Positions 1 to 7,033 of a stretch of DNA of 12,768 nucleotides are shown here, one piece after another. The stretch spans positions 1 through 12,768 of the forward strand of contig CAZFVR010000037.1 in NCBI GenBank assembly GCA_964522215.1, in the 5' to 3' direction. Origin of the DNA: CAG-390 sp964522215. Its GTDB lineage: Bacteria; Bacillota; Clostridia; Oscillospirales; CAG-272. Every line of letters begins with the position of its first letter. Within the stretch, counting starts at the first letter, position 1. The notes below the pieces were generated by a model. It saw only the letters and a program-made list of their open reading frames with translations, ran no database searches and was not told the DNA's origin. The position numbers and the translations under genes were made by a program.

Positions 1-2
1 AG

Positions 3-30
3 GGCGGCGCGGGGAGCAACCCGCGCCGCC
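3..30. other. GC-only inverted repeat at left edge
   Basis: An 11-bp perfect inverted repeat (3-13 with 20-30) encloses a 6-base loop. It has no T-run on its right side, so it is not a canonical rightward terminator. It could end a gene lying left of the window on either strand, which cannot be judged from here. Confidence 0.35.
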
Positions 31-54
31 TCAGCAAACATTCGGCGAAAAAAC

Positions 55-83
55 TTGACAAGAGCGCGGTGTGGTTATATAAT
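55..83 (+). promoter_or_regulatory. Consensus sigma-A promoter of the lipoprotein gene
   Basis: TTGACA (55-60) and TATAAT (78-83) are separated by exactly 17 bases, a perfect match to the housekeeping consensus. Transcription would start near 90, giving a leader of about 55 bases before the ATG at 146. High constitutive expression of the lipoprotein gene is the simple expectation. No operator-like dyad is obvious around it. Confidence 0.85.
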
Positions 84-145
84 ATGCATATAAGATATTC
101 GCCTTTGCGCCGCGGACGGCGCGACGGCCTATCGGAAGGAGAAAA

Positions 146-670
146 ATGAAAAAGATATTAGCTCTTGTGCTTTGTTCACTTATGCTGTTTGCCGCAGCTT
201 GCAAAAATGAGGCCCCGGGAGATGTCGAGGACACAACATCCTTTGCGGACATCTCGGATTCGGCGGGTGGTCTGCTTGACAACGAGGGTCACGTGATCTC
301 CGCCGAGGACACGCAGGGCATTGAGACTGCCGCGAGTGCTGCGGGAGAGATCCCCGTGCCGGAGGTGCTGAAGCTTATTCAAAAGGACAGCACCCTCAAG
401 CAGGAGATCACCCAGCTCGGCTCGGATGTGCGAGTAGCTTTTGGCGCAGTTACAGACTATGTGGCAGTCCTTGAAGCGGCAGGCTTCACCGCCACCGTGG
501 AGCGCCGAAATGACGGTATATACCATGTAAACGCCACAAAGGACAACGTATTGATCCAGATCGATTTCATCCACGACAATAGAGACGACATTTTTGATGA
601 CATGATAGCCGGCGGCGAGGAAGTTTTGGGAAGATTTGAAGTATACATATACGCGGACAAAGCATCATAA
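146..670 (+). CDS. Small predicted lipoprotein of unknown function
   Basis: 174 aa. The N-terminus is a lipoprotein signal peptide: Lys-Lys at 2-3, a hydrophobic core about 4-18, and Cys19 preceded by three alanines, which would be lipidated after cleavage by signal peptidase II. The mature protein would be anchored to the outer face of the membrane. Residues 20-70 are acidic and low in structure. The remainder (about 75-172) looks like a compact mixed alpha/beta domain rich in Asp and Ile, with no motif I recognise. AAGGAG at 136-141 lies 4 bases before the ATG and supports this start. The promoter upstream is a perfect consensus. The next gene starts 47 bases downstream without a clear terminator between, so read-through into the dehydrogenase is possible, though no functional link is evident. 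Function unknown. Confidence 0.85.
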   Translation: MKKILALVLCSLMLFAAACKNEAPGDVEDTTSFADISDSAGGLLDNEGHVISAEDTQGIETAASAAGEIPVPEVLKLIQKDSTLKQEITQLGSDVRVAFGAVTDYVAVLEAAGFTATVERRNDGIYHVNATKDNVLIQIDFIHDNRDDIFDDMIAGGEEVLGRFEVYIYADKAS

Positions 671-717
671 AAAATAAAAATGCCGTCCTGCGACAGGCGG
701 GCGGCCGGGAGGACAAA

Positions 718-1824
718 ATGAAATTTGCCATTGATTTACCGGTAAAGATAATTTCGGGGCGCGGATGCATTGCCGCTCACCCCACGGAGCTTGCCATAGG
801 GCGGCACGCCGCCATTGTTTGCGGCAAGCACAGTGCTGCGGCATCGGGTGCACTTTTGGATGTTGTGCGCGCGCTTGAGGGGTGCGGTGCAACCTATGTT
901 GTTTTTGACAGTGCTCTGCCGGATCCCCCACTTATGACGGCATATGAGACGGGGCGCGGGATATCCGCCTGCCGCGCCGACATGGTGATAGGCATTGGCG
1001 GCGGCTCGGCCATGGATACCGCCAAGGCGGCGGCCGCGTTTGCGGCAAACCCGCAGTTAGCGCCAATGGATATATACAATGCCGCAGCGATAGAGCACTC
1101 TCCCCTGCCGCTGGTGCTTATCCCGACTACCGCGGGTACAGGCAGTGAGGCAAATCCCTACTCGGTACTGACACTGCCTGACGGTCGGCAAAAAAAGACC
1201 TATTCCGGGCGCGGCGCGTGGGCACGTGTGGCATTCCTTGATCCGCGCTACACCGAGTCTATGGGGCGTGCGGGGACTATCAGCACCGCCCTTGATGCCA
1301 TGGCGCACGCAATGGAATCCTACCTTTCCCCCAAGTCGGATGCCCTCTCACGCATGCTTGCGGTATACGCGGGCAGTGCGATATGGGATGTACTATCCGA
1401 ATACCCCGATACCTTCACCCCCGATATGCGCGACCGCTTGGCCTATGCTTCCTGCGCCGCAGGGGCGGCTATAAGCATTACAGGCACGGGCTTTCCGCAT
1501 CCGCTGGGCTACAGTCTGACATTGCTTGACGGCATTCCCCACGGCCGTGCCTGCGCGGCATTCCACGGCGATTTTATTGAATACAACAAAAAAAGCCCGG
1601 AGGGCGCAGAGCTTATCGAGGCCTTTGCGGCAGGCATCGGCACGAGCACGCGTCTGCTTGCGGAATATCTCCCCGCACTTGCGGCAGTGGACATAAAGCT
1701 GACCGCGGACGAGATACACGAGCATGTGGAACTTATACGCGGCGCAAAGAATTATCAAAACAGCCCATACTGCCTTTCCGATGAAGAAAAGCTTGAAATC
1801 TACACAAAGCATTTCGCAAAATAA
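718..1824 (+). CDS. Iron-containing (group III) alcohol dehydrogenase
   Basis: 368 aa, near the usual 370-390 aa of the family. Family members reduce aldehydes or oxidise alcohols with NAD(P)H and a divalent metal, normally Fe2+, in the cytoplasm. The N-terminal nucleotide-binding half carries GGGSAMD (94-100) and TTAGTGSE (137-144). The C-terminal helical half holds the four expected metal ligands: Asp193 and His197 (DAMAH), His261 (GFPHPLG) and His275 (GIPHGRA), nearly the same spacing as in E. coli FucO (196/200/263/277). All key residues are present, so it should be active. The substrate cannot be told; butanol, lactaldehyde, 1,3-propanediol or other alcohols are all possible in this family. 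The start is supported by GGGAGG at 707-712, 5 bases before the ATG. It ends in front of a strong terminator. Confidence 0.93.
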   Translation: MKFAIDLPVKIISGRGCIAAHPTELAIGRHAAIVCGKHSAAASGALLDVVRALEGCGATYVVFDSALPDPPLMTAYETGRGISACRADMVIGIGGGSAMDTAKAAAAFAANPQLAPMDIYNAAAIEHSPLPLVLIPTTAGTGSEANPYSVLTLPDGRQKKTYSGRGAWARVAFLDPRYTESMGRAGTISTALDAMAHAMESYLSPKSDALSRMLAVYAGSAIWDVLSEYPDTFTPDMRDRLAYASCAAGAAISITGTGFPHPLGYSLTLLDGIPHGRACAAFHGDFIEYNKKSPEGAELIEAFAAGIGTSTRLLAEYLPALAAVDIKLTADEIHEHVELIRGAKNYQNSPYCLSDEEKLEIYTKHFAK

Positions 1825-1837
1825 AAACGTAACAAAA

Positions 1838-1876
1838 GGGTCGTCTTCGATCACACCGAAGACGACCCCATTTTTT
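1838..1876. terminator. Bidirectional intrinsic terminator
   Basis: A 12-bp perfect stem (1838-1849 with 1857-1868), a 7-base loop and a T6 run at 1871-1876 end the alcohol dehydrogenase transcript. On the other strand the same stem is followed by TTTT (from AAAA at 1834-1837), so it can also stop leftward transcription from the decayed genes. The stop codon of the minus-strand remnant (1875-1877) overlaps the T-run. Confidence 0.88.
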
Positions 1877-2395
1877 ATTCAAGAATATTGGAAGTTACAA
1901 CATTATGTCCGATATTTAGTATCTTGTAATAATCGGCACCCGAGCTAAAAGCTCTCGCATCGTTAACATGATCATCACCGCTGAATGGGTACACCGAATT
2001 ATCTTTAGCCAAAAACACAAACTGCCATATACCATATGATATATCTGTCACGTAAACACACACAAGTTTTTCACCGGGATGCTCGGCAAATGCTTGCGTA
2101 ATGCCATTTTCTCATTTGACAGTTCGATCGCATTGCACTTCACCGCACCGTCATCGTACCTGCGAAATTCCATAACACCAAGAACTTCCTCACTCACAGT
2201 GTTATATATTTAGCTTAACATATTGGGCATTACTCTGTTTTCAAAGCGACTCACGCAGACGGACGTAAACCGTATATCAGACACTTTCAGATCCGCGAGA
2301 TCGATGCCTTTTGATCGCGCCGTGCTTTGTATGATCTGCTCGGCGTACATCGCGATAGCGGCAGATAGCTCTTCATCTGTCAACATATGTATCAT
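1875..2395 (-). pseudogene. Decayed gene of unknown family (in-frame stop plus frameshift)
   Basis: Read on the minus strand, one coding frame starts at 2395 (M-I-H-M-L-T-D-E-E-L...), meets TAA at 2210-2212, and continues in the same frame past it (N-T-V-S-E-E-V-L-G-V-M-E-F). It is then lost to TGA at 2048-2050. The coding sense resumes in another frame as ...F-A-E-H-P-G-E-K-L-V-C-V-Y-V-T-D and runs to a TAA at 1875-1877. The switch must lie between 2048 and 2114, where both frames are open. The pieces sum to roughly 170 residues with no membrane segment; the family is not recognised. The 5' end is fused to the sigma-factor remnant. GAGGAG sits 7 bases before the 2395 ATG but is inherited from sigma coding sequence. 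The alternative is that one 50-60 residue piece is still translated; no good ribosome site supports the middle piece. Confidence 0.6.
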
Positions 2396-2567
2396 TTACA
2401 CACTCCTCGCTCTCGCCACCATCGTGTAAAATATTGTTCGCCACCGAATAGATGAGACCACTATATTTGCGGGCCGTTTCATATATAGCCGACTCATCTC
2501 TGATCCAAAACAACTCAATAATCTCGTCATCGGATCTGATATCTACTTCTGCATCTGAATTTACCAT
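2373..2567 (-). pseudogene. Truncated ECF sigma factor (region 2 only)
   Basis: A 64-residue reading frame starts at ATG 2567 behind a good ribosome site (GGAGGGG, 2570-2576 on the minus strand). From I-I-E-L-F-W to E-E-C-V-N-D-T-Y it matches the live ECF sigma factor encoded at 10653-10087: 27 of 46 residues are identical without a gap. It stops three codons after the C-V-N-D-T-Y motif, inside region 2, and lacks all of region 4 that would bind the -35 element. It therefore cannot work as a normal sigma factor and is most simply a deletion remnant. The deletion joined it to the unknown gene downstream, which starts in the +1 frame over the last codons (2373-2395). A residual role, such as binding an anti-sigma factor, cannot be excluded. 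Confidence 0.75.
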
Positions 2568-2613
2568 ATCCCCTCCATCGTTTTTTTAAGCGCTTTCATT
2601 TATACAAGCAGAC

Positions 2614-2652
2614 AAATTGCCCGAAGCTTGGAATGCTTCGGGCAATTTTTTT
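2614..2652 (+). terminator. Intrinsic terminator downstream of ftsK, T-run on + strand
   Basis: A 14-bp perfect stem (2614-2627 with 2635-2648) with a 7-base loop is followed on the + strand by a T-run reaching 2652. It lies 49 bases past the ftsK stop codon, as expected for an ftsK terminator, yet the long T-run is on the opposite strand. In the ftsK direction only TTT, still inside the stem, follows. It probably works on both strands with unequal strength. No intact rightward gene ends here. Confidence 0.7.
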
Positions 2653-2696
2653 AATTATTTGATTTTATAACTGTTGATTTTTGTTTTCAGATCGTG

Positions 2697-5600
2697 TCAG
2701 CCCTCTTCTTCACTGGGGATGATACCGTCAAGTCGGCTGTCGCCGCGGGATTCAAGCTCCATATACTGCGACAGGGTGAGCAGGACGGTACGCGGCTTTG
2801 TGCCGTTCATACCGGAAACAAAGCCGAGCTTTGCCATTTGGTCGATAAGCCTTGCGGCTCGGCCGTAGCCGATGGAGAGAGTCCTTTGCAGGTAGGAGGT
2901 TGCTATAGTGCCGTTATCCACGGCGATCTTAAGCGCCTGGCGGAACTGCGGGTCACCGCCCGCCGCGCCACCGCCTGAGCTGTCAGCTCCGCCGCCCATG
3001 GATGCCGCTCCCTTTTTGCCTGCCGCCACGCGCTCCGCCTCACGGTCGATATCGGAGATAAAGTCGCCGTCATAATCGGCACAGCCGTAATTATCCTTGA
3101 TAAAGCTGTTGACAGCCTCCACCTCGTCATCCACCACAAGCGTACCCTGTGCGCGACGGGGCTTTAGCGAGCCTATGGGCGCGTAGAGCATATCGCCCTT
3201 GCCGATAAGCTTTTCCGCTCCCGCTATATCGATGATGGTTCGGCTATCTACCTGCGATGCCACGGTAAAGGCAATACGAGAGGGCACGTTGGCCTTGATA
3301 AGTCCTGTAATAACATCGACCGACGGGCGCTGTGTACCGATTATCAGATGTATTCCCGCCGCACGCGCCTTTTGCGCCAAACGGCAGATGGAGGTCTCTA
3401 TCTGATCCGGTGCGGTCATCATAAGATCCGCCAGCTCGTCGATTATTATAACGATCTTGGGGAGCTTGGGATGCTCCGGGTCGCCTGCGGTTATCTTATT
3501 GTAGCCGTCTATATCACGCACGCCGACGTCCTCAAACAGCTCAAAGCGATGCTCCATCTCGTTGACTGCCGCATTGAGCGTACCGGTAGCGCGCTTTGTA
3601 TCCGTCACTACCGGCACCTTGAGATGCGGCAGATCCGAATACATGCTCATTTCTATCTTTTTGGGGTCGATCATGATCAGCTTGACCTCATCCGGCCGCG
3701 CCTTGTAAAGCAAGCTGATGATTATACTGTTGATACAAACGGATTTACCCGATCCTGTAGTACCCGCTATCAAAAGGTGAGGCATTTTGGCAATATCGAA
3801 TATTATCATATTGCCGGCAACATCCTTACCAAGGCAAGCGGTAAGCTTGCTTTTTGAATTGCGGAAGGTCTCGGATTCTATAAGCTCGCGAATAAACACG
3901 GTAGCGCGGGTACGGTTGGGGACCTCAACGCCCACGGCACTCTTATTGGGGATCGGCGCTTCGATACGCACGCCTGTGGTGGCAAGTGAGAGCGCAATAT
4001 CATCCACAAGATTTGATATGGTGCGGATGCGCGTTCCAGCCTCCGGGTACAGCTCATAGCGCGTGATCGTAGGACCGCGGGAGTATTCTATCTTTTTGAT
4101 CTTTACGTTAAAGGAGGAGAGGGTCTCCATAAGCTTTTGCGCGTTGGTGCGCAGCTCAAGCTCCACATCCTCTGCCGACGGCTCGGAGTTGGGGTGCAAA
4201 AGTTCGACCGGTGGGAAGGTATAATCGGAGGGCTGGCGTTCCTGCACCCGCCCCGCTGCAGCTGTGCCGGCGGCAGTGATATCGGCATCGCTCTGCTCGG
4301 TATCGGTGATGGGGGTAAGCTTTATCTCAAGCTCGCCCGCAGAGTCATCCCGTGCCGACTCGCTCTCCGCAGCTGGGGTGATATCCGGCACAACAGCGGA
4401 TGCGATCGCGGTGGCGGCAGGTGTCGCGGCGGCCGCATCGGCAGCGCGTTTTGCGTTATCCGCCGCGGTGGCTTCGGCGGCCTCGCGGAATATTTCAGCT
4501 ACGCCGTAGGGGTCGGATGCGCGGCGGCACTCACGCACGGGGGATACACGGCGCACCTCGGCTTCCGTGTAGGCGGGTGTCGGCGCGGCGGGCGCGGCAG
4601 GCACGGCAGAGGTTTCGACCGTTGCGCTCATTTGAGCGGCGTCCGACGGCTCAGGCACGGCGGGGGTCAGCTCTATATTCTGAACATCCGCGGCAACTCT
4701 TACGCTCTCCGCGCGGGAGAGAGGGGCAGGGTCGTCCGGCATGGGAGTCACAAGCACAGGGGCATCCCCCGCATCGCTATCGTCACCCTTTGGCGGCAGA
4801 TCCGCGCCGCCCGGCAAAAGCTCGTCAAAATCCGGCACACGGTGGCGCTTGACCTCGGCGGCCGCCTTTGCTCTTTCCGCGCGGCGTGCGGCAAGCTCCG
4901 CCTCACGATCCTCGCGCAACAGCTGTGCCTCTATTGCCGCAGCGCGGCGGCGGTCTGCCTTTATCGCGCGGTCTGTCTCACGGCGCTCGGCACGTTCAAT
5001 GCGGCGCTCCTCGCGGCGTTCCTCCCGCACATCGGCCTCCGCCTCACGCTTTTTGGATATCTTATATCTTATCGTGTCAACAAAATGCGCAGGGCTGATG
5101 CCGAAAAGGAAAAGCCCCATGATGGCAAGCATAGCCAAAAGGATTATCACAGCACCTACATATCCGCATGCGGAGCGCACGAGCCCGCCGAGCAGGCCGC
5201 CCAAAAAGCCGCCGCCTGTCAGGCGCACACCGTAGGTCCAGTTTGACACCACCTCGCCGTGACCGAAGATCGATGCACCGAAATCCGCCCAGTTATAGTG
5301 CGTGGGGTTCATGGTGGGGATGGAGAAAACATGCACCAGCCCAGATACCGTCAGCACGCAACCCACGGACATTACTATCTTACTGCCCACGATATCAAGA
5401 TCCACATACTTGCGCCAAAAGATAGCAAGATTTATAAGGATGAGCGGCATTAAAAAGGCGGGCCAGCCCAAAAGACCGCAAAAGAAATTGCGTATGAACA
5501 CGCCGACCGAGCCTACCGCACCATCGATGCTTGACAGCAAAAAGAAAGCCGCAAAGAGTATGGCGACCACAAAAAACACAAACGGCAGGAGCTGATTTTT

Positions 5601-5822
5601 AAACAGCGAGGACTTGGGCACAGGGTCGATCTTCATTTGCTCCGCCGCCCCTCGCCCGGATCTTTGCTCGCTCACCGATCGAGCACTCTTGCTGTTTTTA
5701 TTTTTATTGTTCTTACCATCCCTGTTATCAGCGCTAACTGCTCTGCTCTGCCCACGCGCTTGAGCGGCACCTTTTTTGCGCTCGACGGGGACGGTGTTTT
5801 TGCTTTTGTTTTCACCCGACAT
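2697..5822 (-). CDS. ftsK: DNA translocase FtsK/SpoIIIE
   Basis: 1041 aa. An ATP-driven hexameric motor at the division septum that pumps double-stranded DNA to clear chromosomes (or, during sporulation, into the forespore). The N-terminal cytoplasmic tail (1-75) is polar and basic. Four membrane segments lie at about 78-98, 112-135, 146-168 and 205-241. A highly charged Arg/Glu/Ala stretch (about 255-330) looks like a long helix or coiled coil, and an Ala/Pro/Glu-rich linker runs to about 560. The motor domain has Walker A GTTGSGKS at 687-694 and Walker B IIIDELAD at 792-799. The C-terminal winged-helix gamma domain (about 957-1012) reads DNA polarity sequences. It is longer than B. subtilis SpoIIIE (about 790 aa), mostly through the linker. 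The ribosome site is AAAGGGA (5829-5835 on the minus strand). A candidate promoter lies 240 bases upstream. FtsK and SpoIIIE roles cannot be separated by sequence. Confidence 0.96.
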   Translation of the reverse strand: MSGENKSKNTVPVERKKGAAQARGQSRAVSADNRDGKNNKNKNSKSARSVSEQRSGRGAAEQMKIDPVPKSSLFKNQLLPFVFFVVAILFAAFFLLSSIDGAVGSVGVFIRNFFCGLLGWPAFLMPLILINLAIFWRKYVDLDIVGSKIVMSVGCVLTVSGLVHVFSIPTMNPTHYNWADFGASIFGHGEVVSNWTYGVRLTGGGFLGGLLGGLVRSACGYVGAVIILLAMLAIMGLFLFGISPAHFVDTIRYKISKKREAEADVREERREERRIERAERRETDRAIKADRRRAAAIEAQLLREDREAELAARRAERAKAAAEVKRHRVPDFDELLPGGADLPPKGDDSDAGDAPVLVTPMPDDPAPLSRAESVRVAADVQNIELTPAVPEPSDAAQMSATVETSAVPAAPAAPTPAYTEAEVRRVSPVRECRRASDPYGVAEIFREAAEATAADNAKRAADAAAATPAATAIASAVVPDITPAAESESARDDSAGELEIKLTPITDTEQSDADITAAGTAAAGRVQERQPSDYTFPPVELLHPNSEPSAEDVELELRTNAQKLMETLSSFNVKIKKIEYSRGPTITRYELYPEAGTRIRTISNLVDDIALSLATTGVRIEAPIPNKSAVGVEVPNRTRATVFIRELIESETFRNSKSKLTACLGKDVAGNMIIFDIAKMPHLLIAGTTGSGKSVCINSIIISLLYKARPDEVKLIMIDPKKIEMSMYSDLPHLKVPVVTDTKRATGTLNAAVNEMEHRFELFEDVGVRDIDGYNKITAGDPEHPKLPKIVIIIDELADLMMTAPDQIETSICRLAQKARAAGIHLIIGTQRPSVDVITGLIKANVPSRIAFTVASQVDSRTIIDIAGAEKLIGKGDMLYAPIGSLKPRRAQGTLVVDDEVEAVNSFIKDNYGCADYDGDFISDIDREAERVAAGKKGAASMGGGADSSGGGAAGGDPQFRQALKIAVDNGTIATSYLQRTLSIGYGRAARLIDQMAKLGFVSGMNGTKPRTVLLTLSQYMELESRGDSRLDGIIPSEEEG

Positions 5823-5939
5823 TTTATTTCCCTTTTAGTTCCTTTCACTATCGGCGATGGGCACAGCGCCCGCGGTCCGCCTGTCGTTTTTTGATCTTCT
5901 ATCGTTGTTTTTTATAAATACCCTGATCATACTGCTCCA

Positions 5940-6005
5940 TTCTGCCGGCACCCAAAAAGAAACGACAAAAGGCGGAGGCATGTATTATTCTCCGTCCCGG
6001 CAGAA
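5940..6005 (-). other. Inverted repeat in the putative ftsK leader
   Basis: A 9-bp perfect outer stem (5940-5948 with 5997-6005) encloses a small inner stem (5973-5977 with 5990-5994). Read on the minus strand the inner stem is followed by a T-rich stretch resembling a weak terminator. If ftsK starts at the promoter at 6064-6092, this structure sits in its roughly 235-base untranslated leader and could attenuate expression. The rest of the 5823-6111 gap holds only the two promoters described and an AT-rich ribosome-site region; no small gene was found. Confidence 0.35.
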
Positions 6006-6033
6006 ATAATATGATAAAATGCAAAATAATCTG

Positions 6034-6062
6034 TTGCACTAAACTGATAGATCTATTATATA
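6034..6062 (+). promoter_or_regulatory. Candidate promoter of the split TSUP operon
   Basis: TTGCAC (6034-6039), 17 bases, TATATA (6057-6062) on the + strand. The start near 6069 would give a 40-base leader to the TTG start at 6112. Its -10 lies one base from the -10 of the opposing ftsK promoter, so the two polymerases would compete for the same DNA. Confidence 0.5.
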
Positions 6063-6063
6063 T

Positions 6064-6092
6064 AGTATACCACTCTTTGGCGATTTTTGCAA
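6064..6092 (-). promoter_or_regulatory. Candidate ftsK promoter
   Basis: On the minus strand, TTGCAA (6087-6092), 17 bases, TATACT (6064-6069). The start near 6057 would give ftsK a leader of about 235 bases containing the inverted repeat at 5940-6005. A weaker promoter nearer the gene cannot be ruled out. Confidence 0.5.
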
Positions 6093-6111
6093 CAACAAAA
6101 CGGAGAGAAAA

Positions 6112-6555
6112 TTGCGATCGGACAAAAAAAGAAACTCGGCGGCGAAGGGGGCATTGGGCTGTTATAACCTGGCTATCGGCGCTTCTCCTGCGGCACTTAT
6201 ACCGGTGGGACTGTTATGCGGACTTATAAACGGACTTTTGGGTGCGGGGGGCGGAATTATAATAGTTCGCACCGCCGGGCAGCTGCTCCCGCGCGGAGCT
6301 TCCCGCGACCCGCGTGATATATACGCTACGGCGCTGGCGGTGATGCTGCCGATATCCGCAGTATCGACGATAGCCTCGGCGGGTCTTGGCGTTTGGCAGG
6401 GAGAGGGCGCTACCGCGATGATACTGCCCGCCCTGCTTGGCGGCACGGCAGGCGCTCTTTTGCTTGACAGGCTGGACACGAATATACTGCGCCTTATCTT
6501 TTCGGCGGTGGCGGCGTATTCCGGAATAGCGATGCTGCGCGGTGCTTTGCGGTGA
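6112..6555 (+). CDS. TSUP (TauE/SafE-like) transporter, N-terminal half protein
   Basis: 147 aa integral membrane protein of the TSUP superfamily, whose members move small anions such as sulfite, sulfonates or related organic acids. A full-length TSUP protein is about 240-270 aa with two homologous halves; this is one half. After a basic N-terminus there are about four hydrophobic segments (roughly 27-58, 72-94, 100-118, 124-144). The family glycine motif appears as GLLGAGGG (41-48). The start is a TTG with GGAGAG at 6102-6107, 4 bases upstream; no better start lies before the first membrane segment. It overlaps the next gene at TGATG, so the halves are probably made together by translational coupling and assemble into one transporter. 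Substrate unknown; no sulfur metabolism gene is nearby. Confidence 0.85.
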   Translation: MRSDKKRNSAAKGALGCYNLAIGASPAALIPVGLLCGLINGLLGAGGGIIIVRTAGQLLPRGASRDPRDIYATALAVMLPISAVSTIASAGLGVWQGEGATAMILPALLGGTAGALLLDRLDTNILRLIFSAVAAYSGIAMLRGALR

Positions 6556-6953
6556 TGGGCGGCATTCTTGGCGCGCTGGTCGCCGCGGCGATAGCGGTAC
6601 TATCCGGGATGGGAGTTGGAAGCGGCGGGCTTTTGGTGGTATACCTCACCCTTGGCGCGGGGATGGAGCAAGCCGCGGCGCAGATGCTCAATCTTTTCTT
6701 TTTTCTTTTTGCGGCAGGAGCATCCACAGCGGTAAACATCCGCCGCCGCAGGATAGCATGGGGATGCGTTGCATTGCTTGGCGCGGGCGGTGTTGCGGGG
6801 GCGCTGATAGGTACAGCCCTTGCCGCCGCGGCTGAGCCGAGACTGCTCTCGATCTTGTTTGGCGGCATGCTGACCTACACCGGCGCGGCAGGGCTTTTCC
6901 GTACTGCGACGGCGATAGTGCGCTCGCACGCCAAGGGGCGCGGGGGTAAATAG
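6555..6953 (+). CDS. TSUP (TauE/SafE-like) transporter, C-terminal half protein
   Basis: 132 aa from the ATG at 6555 (a GTG at 6552 is also possible). It is the second half of the split transporter, with about four hydrophobic segments. It carries the second glycine motif, GMGVGSGG (residues 18-25), and a tail (...LLSILFGGMLTYTGAAGLF) that parallels the first half's (...LRLIFSAVAAYSGIAML). The resemblance between the tails shows that the two genes encode homologous halves. No clear ribosome site lies upstream. The start overlaps the previous stop in TGATG, which implies re-initiation by terminating ribosomes and a near 1:1 ratio. The basic tail (R-S-H-A-K-G-R-G-G-K) is likely cytoplasmic. The gene ends 28 bases before a large palindrome. 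Confidence 0.85.
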   Translation: MGGILGALVAAAIAVLSGMGVGSGGLLVVYLTLGAGMEQAAAQMLNLFFFLFAAGASTAVNIRRRRIAWGCVALLGAGGVAGALIGTALAAAAEPRLLSILFGGMLTYTGAAGLFRTATAIVRSHAKGRGGK

Positions 6954-6981
6954 TTCTCTTGCAGACAGATAAAAGATATGC

Positions 6982-7017
6982 ACATCCGGCCTCGGGGCAT
7001 GCCCCGAGGCCGGATGT
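6982..7017. terminator. 36-bp perfect palindrome between convergent genes
   Basis: Bases 6982-6999 are the exact reverse complement of 7000-7017, giving a 16-bp GC-rich stem with a 4-base loop. An outer 9-bp inverted repeat (6966-6974 with 7032-7040) flanks it. There is no T-run directly at the stem, but TTTTT follows at 7031-7035 on the + strand and TTTT on the minus strand within the outer repeat. It lies between the stops of the convergent TSUP and udp units and most likely ends both transcripts. Confidence 0.75.
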
Positions 7018-7033
7018 ATGATGTATAGCGTTT

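Noticed and set aside
682..714. Hairpin masking the ribosome site of the alcohol dehydrogenase
   Set aside because: GTCCT (685-689) can pair with AGGAC (710-714), but 5 bp over a long GC-rich loop with competing CCTG/CAGG pairing is not enough to claim regulation.
2048..2212. Programmed frameshift or stop read-through in the 1875-2395 gene
   Set aside because: The stop is TAA, not UGA, with no selenocysteine-type hairpin seen. No slippery heptamer is evident at the frame change. Two lesions plus a truncated neighbour fit simple decay better.
4137..5246. 369-codon open frame on the + strand, antisense to ftsK
   Set aside because: It mirrors the linker and membrane part of ftsK, where high GC and Ala/Arg codons suppress antisense stops. 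It has no ribosome site or domain, and the opposite strand carries a certain gene.
6011..6229. 72-codon frame starting at 6011 on the + strand
   Set aside because: It overlaps the promoters and the start of the TSUP gene in another frame, has no ribosome site, and encodes no domain.
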